This document shows positions 26,262 to 34,633 of a stretch of 64,000 nt of DNA, piece after piece (the first letter of the stretch is position 1; each line of letters opens with the position of its first letter). A program made the position numbers and the translations under genes. The DNA comes from JARRQJ01 sp963761035. Its GTDB lineage: Bacteria > Pseudomonadota > Gammaproteobacteria > DRLM01. The stretch covers positions 2,046,001 through 2,110,000 of the forward strand of contig CAVXFH010000002.1 of the NCBI GenBank assembly GCA_963761035.1, in the 5' to 3' direction. The notes under the pieces are model-generated. The model saw only the letters and a list, made by a program, of their open reading frames with translations. It did no database searches and was not told the DNA's origin.

Positions 26262-27296
26262 TTAGAACTTCACTTGGCTCCAGACGCCGATTTCGCTGGA
26301 TTCTAGAGGTTTTGTGCCGTCATTGTTTTTAATTTCCTCATTCTTATAGACCAGGGCTACATCCACGTTCTTGCGCGCCTCGTAAGACACGCCTACGTTA
26401 TAATAGGTATCTTTCGGGTTTAGCGTAGCGTTCTTGTTGGTTTTGGCGCCATCGTAACGCGCGAAGACCGCGAGCTTTTCCATGGGGCTGACCGAACCCC
26501 ATACCGAATACCCGTTAGCCTTGGATGAGGCTCCGGTAATAGCCGCCGCAGAGAAGTTTTTGGCAGTGAAATATTCGGCGCCGACCTTAAACATGGAATA
26601 GGAGTAGGCCGCCAATGCGTCATAACGACTTGCTGTGTTAGTGGTAGGGGTACCACCCTGGATATCTTGACCCAGCTTACCGTTGTAGCCACCTAAGGCC
26701 AGGTTCAGGCCCTTGACGGGCATGACGCCCACACGACCTTCAAAATCCAGGCTCTTGGAACGGGTAGGGTTGCTGTAACCGTTGCCGTTGACGGCGGATA
26801 AGGAGTAATTCACCATGCCATCAGCCACCTTGCCTCCGAAATTCAGACCCCAATCGGCGGAGTTGCCGACCTTGAGGCGGTCAGTGAGGGTATTTTCCAC
26901 CCAGCGATAGCCGTAAACATCTTCCACATAAGGAATCCAGGGCATGTCCGCGGAACCGGCCCGTACCACGGCGGCATCGGCGAATTTCCCCTGCAGGTAT
27001 GCCTTTTTCACGAACACTTGGGTTTTACCGTCCAGACTGGAAGAGACATAGTTGAAATCGGTGGTCAAATTGGCGGACCAAATGTCATCGAAGCCATGGG
27101 TGATGCTTAAATAGAACCGTTTGACGTCCACGCCTACCCCGCTGGCGGCGGTCTTGGTGCCGTTAGACTTTTGATCAAGATTCGTGAAATCGATATAGGC
27201 CTTGCCGCCCACGCTGGTTGATTCATCGGCCACGGCGGCGAAACTCATCCCCGCGATGGCTGCCATAACGGCCGCCGTCAAAATTTGCTTGCGCAT
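26262..27296 (-). CDS. OprO/OprP-like (phosphate-selective type) porin
   Basis: A 344-residue outer-membrane barrel from the ATG at 27296, preceded by GAGGAG; a possible in-frame start six codons earlier has no ribosome site. The signal peptide ends near AAVADE. The FYLSITHGFDDIWSANLTTDF block, VFVKKAYLQGKF and PWIPYVEDVYGYRWVENTLTDR are strands and the loop 3 region seen in OprO/OprP-type and related inner-membrane-independent porins. It ends SQVKF with the expected Phe. The ligand cannot be inferred. It is convergent with the general porin. Confidence 0.8.
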   Translation of the reverse strand: MRKQILTAAVMAAIAGMSFAAVADESTSVGGKAYIDFTNLDQKSNGTKTAASGVGVDVKRFYLSITHGFDDIWSANLTTDFNYVSSSLDGKTQVFVKKAYLQGKFADAAVVRAGSADMPWIPYVEDVYGYRWVENTLTDRLKVGNSADWGLNFGGKVADGMVNYSLSAVNGNGYSNPTRSKSLDFEGRVGVMPVKGLNLALGGYNGKLGQDIQGGTPTTNTASRYDALAAYSYSMFKVGAEYFTAKNFSAAAITGASSKANGYSVWGSVSPMEKLAVFARYDGAKTNKNATLNPKDTYYNVGVSYEARKNVDVALVYKNEEIKNNDGTKPLESSEIGVWSQVKF

Positions 27297-27888
27297 ACAG
27301 TTAGCTCCTCTCATTTCTGTTTTTCATCTTGACACCGCGGTTTGCAGCATCTTCCTGTTTAGCGCCTTGGCCTTGACCTCATTTTTCCAGGTCAGCCGCG
27401 GCTTCGATGCAAACGGATTACCCTCTCTACGGTGGATATCGCTTTGCAACTGGTGCACAGGATAGGAGGGAAATGTGACACTTCAATGACGGATTCGTGT
27501 CTAGCGTCGCATTGACGCTACATCAGCGGTGGAAAAGAGACATTCCCCGATCACTGCCTGCTGAAGAGCGACAAGGACTCTGTGTATTTATGACATCGGT
27601 GTGACAATATTATCTATGCCGCGCCGGCGGGACGCGGGGAACCGCCCTTTTGCAGGGTTGCAAGGAAACGGCTTCGGCGGCGTTCACAAGAATACATGAC
27701 GTCGGTCTTTGACCCACGCAAGCAAAGGAAGTGTTGTTTGGCCGGGGCTGATCGTTATCGCCGACCGATTTACTGGATACCGGGCAATGGCGCCAAGCGG
27801 TTTGAAAGAAATGCATTTTCCTGCTTGTAACCTGGAGACTAACTTGACAAAATCTGAGGCTTAGAAAAATCCCTAAAGGGGCAGGCGG
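27297..27888. other. Intergenic interval before the cytochrome cluster, with a possible promoter
   Basis: About 590 bp with no credible gene. TTGACA at 27844-27849 is a perfect -35 hexamer 40 bases before the first cytochrome gene, but the expected -10 region (AAATCC) is poor. An activator would be needed if this is the promoter. Confidence 0.35.
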
Positions 27889-28704
27889 ATGATGGGGGGG
27901 TGCCGAATCCATTGGGCGGTTGTGGTCCTTGCGCTGGGCTTAGGGAGCGGGGCCGCTTATGGCGGGGTGTTCAATACCAAACATAACTTGAGCGCTGGCG
28001 GCCTGAATGCGGCCAGTAACTTCAGCGGTACGCGAGAAATTTGCGTGTTCTGCCATACCCCGCACGGCGCCGACTCCAGCGCGGCGGTTCCCTTGTGGAA
28101 CCGCAATCTTATTTCCTCCGGTTTCGAAACTTATGACCAACTCGGCACTACGACCCTCGATGGCAAGATCGAGCCCGTGGGCTCGGTGTCTTTGGCCTGC
28201 CTGTCTTGCCATGACGGGACACAGGCCATGGATTCACTCATCAATGAACCGGGATCGGGAACCCAGGTGCCCGGCTTTCATAACGGCCGGTGGAGCGGTC
28301 AGGCGCGGAGCACGGAGGGACGTATTGCCATGCCCAATACCGTGACCAACTTGGGCAAGGACCTGACCAACGACCACCCCATCGGGATACAGTTTGCCGG
28401 GGGCGGCTATTCCCTCTCCAATCCGGGGGGGCCGGGCGCGGACAAGGATTTTAATGCGGCCAGTTCGGAGATCCTCGGAACCAGTCGCGTGTGGTGGGTG
28501 AATACGCCGGAAGGATCGCCGTCTTTCGATCGCACCGATCTCAAACTTTATACTCGAGTGGCGACGCGCGGCGCTTATGCGGGGGAGGCGCAGCCTTATG
28601 TGGAATGCGCTTCTTGCCACGACCCCCATGTGGATAAGAATCCCACCTTTCTCCGGATCAATCCGGCCGGGAGTGCGGTATGCCTCGCTTGTCACAATAA
28701 ATGA
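27889..28704 (+). CDS. Tetrahaem c-type cytochrome with OmcE-like layout
   Basis: A 271-residue exported cytochrome, signal peptide to about residue 25. Haem sites are CVFCH (52-56), CLSCH (104-108), CASCH (240-244) and CLACH (265-269). The surrounding blocks NTKHNLS, FCHTPHGA, PLWNRNL, LSCHDGT, DLTNDHP, SCHDPH and ACHNK follow the order of tetrahaem cytochromes such as Geobacter OmcE, which polymerise into extracellular filaments. His32 (NTKHN) and His163 (NDHP) are candidate distal ligands; one may come from a neighbouring subunit. The N-terminal quarter of the 11-haem protein at 36766 repeats this layout. It opens the electron-transfer cluster. Polymerisation is inference. Confidence 0.85.
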   Translation: MMGGCRIHWAVVVLALGLGSGAAYGGVFNTKHNLSAGGLNAASNFSGTREICVFCHTPHGADSSAAVPLWNRNLISSGFETYDQLGTTTLDGKIEPVGSVSLACLSCHDGTQAMDSLINEPGSGTQVPGFHNGRWSGQARSTEGRIAMPNTVTNLGKDLTNDHPIGIQFAGGGYSLSNPGGPGADKDFNAASSEILGTSRVWWVNTPEGSPSFDRTDLKLYTRVATRGAYAGEAQPYVECASCHDPHVDKNPTFLRINPAGSAVCLACHNK

Positions 28705-29001
28705 TGCGAGTGCATACAGGTCCCGGTAATGCCGAGTCGCATGAAGGTGAGAGTAGAGGGGAGTATTCGGAGACGGGTGAGGAGGCGGCCTTTGGACTAA
28801 GTTAGCGATGGAGCCGATACTGCTTACTGTCCCGTGGAGTTGCGCGGTTCTGCAAGCAGGTGGGGGCTAATGCCAAGAAGAATATTTGATATTGCTTACG
28901 CGCTCGTTCGCTGGGGAAGGTGCCGCTATTGAGCGGCAGAGGGGCAGTTAGACTGTGCTGTCGCCGGGGATAGTAAGAATCAAGAGGCGCTCACAATAAA
29001 A

Positions 29002-30840
29002 ATGAGACTTAAGAATGCCGGAGATACACGCCGCGCCGGGGTATGCGTATTCAGGCTGTTGATGCCTTGTGCGCTCCTGTGCTCAGCCGGCGTTTCGGCC
29101 GGGCCGGCGGATTGGTCCGGCAGTCTCGGTTACAGCTTTCGTTCTTTGAATTCCAATCTGAGTGATACCACGAGCAATGAGTTGCTGGGTATGCTGCGCG
29201 CCAGTTCTTATATCTGGCAGCCATGGTTTGCGACAGTGGATGGCGGCGTCACCCTTGCGCTGGATAATTCCAACCTTAGCGATAGCAGTGACGGCACATA
29301 TAGCGCCAATAGCTCATCTAGGATCCTTAGTGGCGATGTAGTACTCAATATTTTGCCGCAGAGCCAAACTCCGTTTCGCCTGTCCTATCAGGCTACCGAC
29401 AGCCGTGTCGATAACACCACGGTGGATAACCCGCTTATAAGGTTGGCCGGCGAGGACTTCAAAACCACCAGCCTGGATGTACGTCAGTCGTATATCACCG
29501 ACGCCGGGCATCGCATCCAGGCCCGTTACGGGGATCGTACCTGGACATCCGACATCAGCGGCACTTATGAAGATCAGGTAGCGGGACTGGAGTTGGACTA
29601 TCGGCCCGCCGGTCAGCGCCTGCTGGCCAGGGCCAATGTGGAGAATGTCGATCAGTCCAATACCGACCGTCACCAGGATAATCTGCTGGTCGATATTAAC
29701 CATTACTATTATCCCACTGAGGACCTGCGGGTGGATTCCGCGGCGAGTCTCTATAATCTTGACACTACCTTCAACGGCGCCGCCGGTCTGGTGGATACCA
29801 CGGTTACCGATATTACCCAGGCTTCCAGTTTTGCCTTTTGGCGCCCCACGGACCAGCGCTGGACCGTCAGCGGCGGTATTCGAGCTCTGGATATGAAGGG
29901 CCACGATACCGCTCAGTCCAGTAATCAAAGCAGCTTAAGCGGTTCGGCTGGCGCATTTTACCAGTATACCCAGCGGCTGCGGTTCGATGGCAGCTTGAAT
30001 TACACCTCAGCGGATGTGGGTGGCGTCAGCCAGAATTCGTCTCAGGAGCACCTCGGGGCCTTGTATCAATCCGATTTGCTCGATCTCAAGGGATACACCT
30101 ATTCGTGGTTTGGTAGTGCCGGTATCGACAATCAAAGCGATCCTGGGCTAGACCAGCAGTCTTTGGCGATCTCTCTAGGACACGACGTGCAAAAGATGTG
30201 GTGGAAGGGAGACGGAGCGACAGTGCGGTTGAGCCTCAACCAGTCATTGAATGAGGTTTTGCAGTCTGGGGCCAGTGCGGAGGTTCCCTGTTCTGATCCG
30301 CTTTGCCAGAGCCAAGCACCCAACGGCAGCTTGCAGACCAACGGCTTAGATTCGTTGCTTCGGCTCGACGATAGCGCCACTTTGGGTTGGAATCAATCAG
30401 CTGAGAGCGGGACGACGCTAATCCAGCTGACCTTGTCGGATTCCCGGGGCTTAGGCAGTCAGGGTGATTCGCAACAACTCGTCAATTTCCAGGCCTCTCG
30501 CTTGCAAAACATCAGCCGCCTCAGTTCCTTGTCTGGAGACCTCACCCTCCAGACCGTGCGTCGAGACTTCTCCGGGCAGCCGAATAACGATACAGTGACC
30601 TCTGCTACTGGGCGGATCACCTATCAACAAATGCGCATATTCGGGGTGCCGAGCCTGCAATTTCAGTCGGATTTGAGCCTTTCCCAAGCATCGACCGACG
30701 AAGGGGCTAACCGCGATGAATGGGGAAACCGTTTGGATTACACCATCGGTATGGTAGATGCCAGCCTGAGCTATCGTATCTTGAACGATGGCATCAATAA
30801 TTCCAGGCTTTTATACTTTAGGGTTATACGGCGGTTTTGA
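29002..30840 (+). CDS. Large outer-membrane beta-barrel protein, candidate conduit porin
   Basis: A 612-residue protein. The signal peptide ends near residue 33 (GVSAG). The mature chain is one long succession of amphipathic strands with aromatic girdles, rich in Ser, Asp, Gln and Tyr, and ends FRVIRRF with a terminal Phe. I count room for more than 20 strands. There is one cysteine pair in a loop (PCSDPLC), probably extracellular. It lies between cytochrome genes, so the best guess is the barrel through which cytochromes pass electrons, as MtrB, PioB or OmbB do. It lacks the CxxC near the N-terminus typical of MtrB, so it is not a clear MtrB. Confidence 0.7.
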   Translation: MRLKNAGDTRRAGVCVFRLLMPCALLCSAGVSAGPADWSGSLGYSFRSLNSNLSDTTSNELLGMLRASSYIWQPWFATVDGGVTLALDNSNLSDSSDGTYSANSSSRILSGDVVLNILPQSQTPFRLSYQATDSRVDNTTVDNPLIRLAGEDFKTTSLDVRQSYITDAGHRIQARYGDRTWTSDISGTYEDQVAGLELDYRPAGQRLLARANVENVDQSNTDRHQDNLLVDINHYYYPTEDLRVDSAASLYNLDTTFNGAAGLVDTTVTDITQASSFAFWRPTDQRWTVSGGIRALDMKGHDTAQSSNQSSLSGSAGAFYQYTQRLRFDGSLNYTSADVGGVSQNSSQEHLGALYQSDLLDLKGYTYSWFGSAGIDNQSDPGLDQQSLAISLGHDVQKMWWKGDGATVRLSLNQSLNEVLQSGASAEVPCSDPLCQSQAPNGSLQTNGLDSLLRLDDSATLGWNQSAESGTTLIQLTLSDSRGLGSQGDSQQLVNFQASRLQNISRLSSLSGDLTLQTVRRDFSGQPNNDTVTSATGRITYQQMRIFGVPSLQFQSDLSLSQASTDEGANRDEWGNRLDYTIGMVDASLSYRILNDGINNSRLLYFRVIRRF

Positions 30841-30910
30841 CGATGATTGTTACCCGATCTGAATTAAATTAACTATAATAGCCAAATTAACGGAGGAGGA
30901 GGCCAGCGTT

Positions 30911-31372
30911 ATGTCCATAAATAATGACAAGATAAGTTGGAGATTTGCCATCCTAGGCATGTTGGCGGCGTTGACGATGGTGATGATTACGCCGGCGAAG
31001 GCGGAATATGCCGATGTCATCATCAATAACTATGCCGACGCTGCCGGGATGCGGCCGGTAGTATTTCCCCATTGGTTCCATCGCATTCGCTTCCGTTGCA
31101 AGGTGTGCCATGCGGACCTGGGATTCAAGTTCAAGGCCGGCGGCAACAAGATCACCATGGCTAAGATTATCGACGGCCAGTTTTGCGGGGCTTGTCACAA
31201 CGGTCAAATTTCCTGGTCGGTGGAAAACTGCAATATGTGTCACTCGGGCATCCCCGGCACGCCGACCCATATCCACGGCAGTACCGTACAAACTCTCGTA
31301 TCGCCACCGTACAAGCCGCTGAGCGCATCGGAGCGGGCTCAATCCGCCCCCTCTGCTAAACCTGCTAAGTAA
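30911..31372 (+). CDS. Periplasmic c7-type trihaem cytochrome
   Basis: A 153-residue protein with a signal peptide to about residue 31 (PAKAEYAD). Haem sites are CKVCH (63-67), CGACH (92-96) and CNMCH (107-111). VVFPHWFHRIRFRCKVCH and MAKIIDGQFCGACHNG match the trihaem c7 module often called a nanowire-type domain; the HWFH histidines are probable distal ligands. The last 30 residues are Ser/Ala/Pro-rich. GGAGGAGG precedes the start. It likely shuttles electrons in the periplasm to the barrel encoded just before it. Confidence 0.9.
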   Translation: MSINNDKISWRFAILGMLAALTMVMITPAKAEYADVIINNYADAAGMRPVVFPHWFHRIRFRCKVCHADLGFKFKAGGNKITMAKIIDGQFCGACHNGQISWSVENCNMCHSGIPGTPTHIHGSTVQTLVSPPYKPLSASERAQSAPSAKPAK

Positions 31373-31397
31373 CGGCTTATTCGTAAGGAGCGAGATC

Positions 31398-32090
31398 ATG
31401 AAAAAACAGCCAAAAAATCTATATAGCGCTTTTATCGTGGCCTTACTTGTCTCAGCGCCGGCCATGGGCGCCACAGGCGCAGGCGTTGCGGAACGGGATG
31501 GTAAAGTCATATCCGTAGCGGAATTGCCGTTGATGGTGGCGGATGTGTCCGCGGCCAACACCTTTAACCGCAACCTCAAAAAGGAAAAAGACCCCAATGC
31601 CCCGCCGACGGAAGATGGATATCACGATCCGGAGAACGAGGGTACCCATGTGTTGATGCCTCCCAAGGAGGCCTACGTGGGGCTTCCCACCACCGATTTC
31701 GGCAATCATGTTGACTGGGTGAAGGCCCTGGATGAAGGGAAGATCGCCCCGCGTTGGGACCGTTTTAATCCCAATGAGGAGCCGTTCGTGATGGATATGG
31801 ACATCGTTCGGCCGGTAAAGGCCTCGGTGCCTGATGTCGTGTTTCCCCATCGTCAGCATACGCTGTGGCTGGCGTGCGCCAATTGTCATCCGGCGATCTT
31901 CATCCCGCAAAAAGGCGCCAATCAAATCAACATGTCCGCCATCTTGCTGGGTCAAAAGTGCGGGGTATGCCACGGCAAGGTGTCCTTTCCTATCATGACC
32001 CTGACCTGTAAGAAATGCCATTCCAAGCCCAAACCTGCGGATTGGACGCCGCCTTTAAGCGAAGCATCGCTTAAAAATCCCTGGCGATAA
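31398..32090 (+). CDS. Exported trihaem cytochrome, copy A
   Basis: A 230-residue protein with a signal peptide to about residue 24. An N-terminal region of about 120 residues without haem, containing VDWVKAL, is followed by a c7-like trihaem module: CANCH (160-164), CGVCH (188-192) and CKKCH (204-208). VVFPHRQHTLWLACANCHP and GANQINMSAILLGQKCGVCH are shared with the gene at 34040, so the two are paralogues. TAAGGAG precedes the ATG. Role: electron transfer in the cluster, position in the chain unknown. Confidence 0.88.
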   Translation: MKKQPKNLYSAFIVALLVSAPAMGATGAGVAERDGKVISVAELPLMVADVSAANTFNRNLKKEKDPNAPPTEDGYHDPENEGTHVLMPPKEAYVGLPTTDFGNHVDWVKALDEGKIAPRWDRFNPNEEPFVMDMDIVRPVKASVPDVVFPHRQHTLWLACANCHPAIFIPQKGANQINMSAILLGQKCGVCHGKVSFPIMTLTCKKCHSKPKPADWTPPLSEASLKNPWR

Positions 32091-32103
32091 GCAATAAGGG
32101 AAT

Positions 32104-32128
32104 CGCCGCCACAGCAGATGTGGCGGCG
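32104..32128 (+). terminator. Hairpin between trihaem and cupredoxin genes
   Basis: CGCCGCCACA (32104-32113) pairs perfectly with TGTGGCGGCG (32119-32128) around a five-base loop. No T-run follows, so it may be a processing, stabilising or attenuating hairpin that divides expression levels within the cluster. Confidence 0.5.
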
Positions 32129-32261
32129 TCGCATTTCAGCCATCCACATCCCGTGCCGGATGTGCTTTCATATCTATAGATGATGCGGTAGGAAGGCGAC
32201 TTATCAGGAGCACCGTTTGCGGTTGGGAAGGGATATCCGGATCTTAGTTAAAGAGCAGAGC

Positions 32262-33872
32262 ATGAACATAAAGCGTAAACTGATTATCCTGATAACTACC
32301 GCGGCACTGAGTGCTTGCGCCGCTCAACGGGAAAAACCGTCCGTCGGCGAAATCAAGCGGCCGGCCGCGGCGCCTGCCGCTACCTCGGTTGAACCCACGG
32401 CGGCGAAGACGCCAAGCGAGGCCGGCGACGGTGTTGTTGTACTGCCCCTCGATCAAACAGTAACACCCTCTACTGAAAGCCCCCCAGTCTCCGAGGCGCC
32501 GGCCTCGCCCGAGATGAAGATGACAGAAGAGGCCCCTACTCCCGGCGTAGCGTCCCCGGCGCCTGCAGGAGAAGCTGCGTCTGCGCCGCAGACGCAATCC
32601 ATGCCAGCGACGGCACCGACAATGAATCCGGCTAGGATGACTCCGCCCAAGGCGATGACCGTGGTGGCCGACCGCGTTCCCCGCGAATATACGATCACCG
32701 TTGCGATGAAAAATCCCAGCGATCCCTTTTATGGTCGGGGAAGCGATATGGCCTTTGTGGTGGACGGCACGCAGGGAAAGGAAATCGTGCTGACCCGCGG
32801 CGTCACTTACATCTTTCACGTGCGGACCAATGTGCAGCACGATTTTTATTTTACTACCAGTCCCATGGGTCGGGGAGCAGGGACGGTGACGGACGGAATC
32901 AAGGGCCAGTTTACCTATATCGGCGATGTGACTTTTACGCCTACGGCGGCCACGCCGGATGTGATGTATTACGCATGCCGCAACCACGCTTTTATGGGAG
33001 GGAAGATCCATATCGCCAATCCTGGCGACAAGATTACGGTGGGCGGCGAGATACCGGCGGCGCCCGAAATCAGCGCGGAGAATCTGACCGTGAGCGCCGC
33101 TCAAGTCAAACAGAAGTTGAGCTTCGCGGAAATGATGATGGGAGATTCTTCTCCGCCCGCAAAACGGGTGGCGGCCAGCGCAAACATCGAAGCCAAGAAT
33201 TTGTTCGCGCAAGCCAAGCAACGCCTTGACGGCGCTCGCGCCGCATTAAACGCCGGCAATAATGCAGGGGCGATGCAGGCGGCGAACGAATCGCTGCAAT
33301 TAATAAGCGAGGCGGGTAGCTTGGTCGCCGTCGAGCCGACCGAGGGGTCCAAGACCCGCTATGAGAAATTAGTCGATCAACTGCAGGGATTTGAAAAATC
33401 CTATCAGAAAAACCTGGAGCGCGGTTTGAAACCCAAGTCGGGCAAGGAGCTCGATAAGTCCACATTCGACCGCTTGGTGAAAGAAGCGGAAGGCTTTGCC
33501 GCCAAGGAGCAATACCAAGACGGGGTGAAACGTTTGGAGGCCGCGAACGACATGTTGACGAAGGCCTTGAGCTCGCTGCTCGAGGCACAGACGGTGGTTT
33601 ATGATAAAAACTTCGCGACACCAAAAGAAGAATATGAATACGAATCGTCCCGCTATGACAGCTATGAAGAGCTGATCCCCTTGGCTATCGAGCAACGCAG
33701 ACCGTCGCAGCAGACGGTGGTCATGATGCATGAGCTGGAAGCGCGAGCTAAGGAAATCCGTGGCGAAGGCAAGACATTGGCGGCAAAGGGTGACCATAAG
33801 CAAGCCATCATGGCGTTGCAAGCGGCTACCGAGCGATTGCAGCGGGCCCTGCGTCTGGCAGGTGTCGAATAA
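32262..33872 (+). CDS. Lipoprotein with type 1 copper (cupredoxin) domain and helical C-terminal domain
   Basis: A 536-residue protein from the ATG at 32262, which gives a compact lipoprotein signal (LSAC, Cys19 lipidated). An upstream TTG at 32217 has a better ribosome site but adds 15 odd residues. Residues 22-135 are a Pro/Ala-rich tether. Residues 140-255 form a cupredoxin with His193 (VQHDF), Cys239, His242 and Met245; the C-x2-H-x2-M spacing is that of amicyanin. Residues 300-536 are helical, TPR-like or coiled-coil, and highly charged. A one-electron copper carrier on a lipid anchor amid multihaem cytochromes is unusual. It probably links a periplasmic or outer donor to the chain. Confidence 0.8.
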   Translation: MNIKRKLIILITTAALSACAAQREKPSVGEIKRPAAAPAATSVEPTAAKTPSEAGDGVVVLPLDQTVTPSTESPPVSEAPASPEMKMTEEAPTPGVASPAPAGEAASAPQTQSMPATAPTMNPARMTPPKAMTVVADRVPREYTITVAMKNPSDPFYGRGSDMAFVVDGTQGKEIVLTRGVTYIFHVRTNVQHDFYFTTSPMGRGAGTVTDGIKGQFTYIGDVTFTPTAATPDVMYYACRNHAFMGGKIHIANPGDKITVGGEIPAAPEISAENLTVSAAQVKQKLSFAEMMMGDSSPPAKRVAASANIEAKNLFAQAKQRLDGARAALNAGNNAGAMQAANESLQLISEAGSLVAVEPTEGSKTRYEKLVDQLQGFEKSYQKNLERGLKPKSGKELDKSTFDRLVKEAEGFAAKEQYQDGVKRLEAANDMLTKALSSLLEAQTVVYDKNFATPKEEYEYESSRYDSYEELIPLAIEQRRPSQQTVVMMHELEARAKEIRGEGKTLAAKGDHKQAIMALQAATERLQRALRLAGVE

Positions 33873-34039
33873 TTATTTATCGGGATTGATCAGGCTGAGA
33901 TTTTAACCGGAAAGCTGCGTTAAATTGCCATCGCAGGAGGAAACCGCGGCGGGCCGCGGGTATTTTGAATAACTAGAAAAGACGCTATATTACCCGGGCC
34001 CTGCTTTTCAATTGGGTCCGAGAAGGGGTGGTCGCAGGC

Positions 34040-34633
34040 ATGAGCAGAAACGGGTGGAGGTGGGTATGGTCCGCTTGCTACGGCGCGATGATCGCCGCGT
34101 GCCTGTCCGCGGGAGGCAATGCCTACGCTGATGATAATGCCCCGGTATGGAGCAGAGGCCTTCATTTTCAAACCGAAGGACAAATCGTCCCGCTCGCGGA
34201 AGACGGCATACACGATCCCAGTGATAATGCGATAAAGATTTTGGCTGACCCAGCGGAAGCTATGAAGGATTTCCCGCGGGATAACGCCGGTATCATCGAT
34301 TGGGTCAAAACGCTGAATCAGGATTTGATCGAGCCGCGGCAAAGCCTCACCGGAAAGCAAGATATGTTTCCCGTCGATTTCGACATAATCTTCAAAAATA
34401 CCGGTTCCATGCCCAATGTGCGTTTTCCCCATAAGCCCCATACCCAATGGTTGACCTGCTCCAACTGCCATCCTGCGATCTTTCTGCCGCAGAAGGGCGC
34501 TAATCCCATTACCATGTCGGCCATTATTCAAGGTAAATACTGCGGTGTTTGCCATGGTAAAGTCGCGTTCCCTCCCACACTGAATTGCGGACGATGCCAT
34601 TCAATACCACGCGAATCAGCCGGCTTGCGTTAA
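34040..34633 (+). CDS. Exported trihaem cytochrome, copy B
   Basis: A 197-residue paralogue of the protein at 31398. I prefer the ATG at 34040 to the GTG at 34028 because the latter has no spacing to the AAGGGG. The signal peptide ends at about residue 30 (NAYADD). Haem sites are CSNCH (140-144), CGVCH (168-172) and CGRCH (183-187). It shares the CHPAIF-PQKGAN block, MSAI and the IDWVKTLNQ block with copy A. The next gene starts inside its last 40 bases, so it leads the tightly packed part of the cluster. Confidence 0.88.
   Translation: MSRNGWRWVWSACYGAMIAACLSAGGNAYADDNAPVWSRGLHFQTEGQIVPLAEDGIHDPSDNAIKILADPAEAMKDFPRDNAGIIDWVKTLNQDLIEPRQSLTGKQDMFPVDFDIIFKNTGSMPNVRFPHKPHTQWLTCSNCHPAIFLPQKGANPITMSAIIQGKYCGVCHGKVAFPPTLNCGRCHSIPRESAGLR

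Noticed and set aside
29002..30840. Assigning the barrel protein as MtrB or PioB
   Set aside because: Its genomic position fits, but the diagnostic N-terminal CxxC is absent and no clear sequence block matches, so only 'candidate conduit barrel' is justified.
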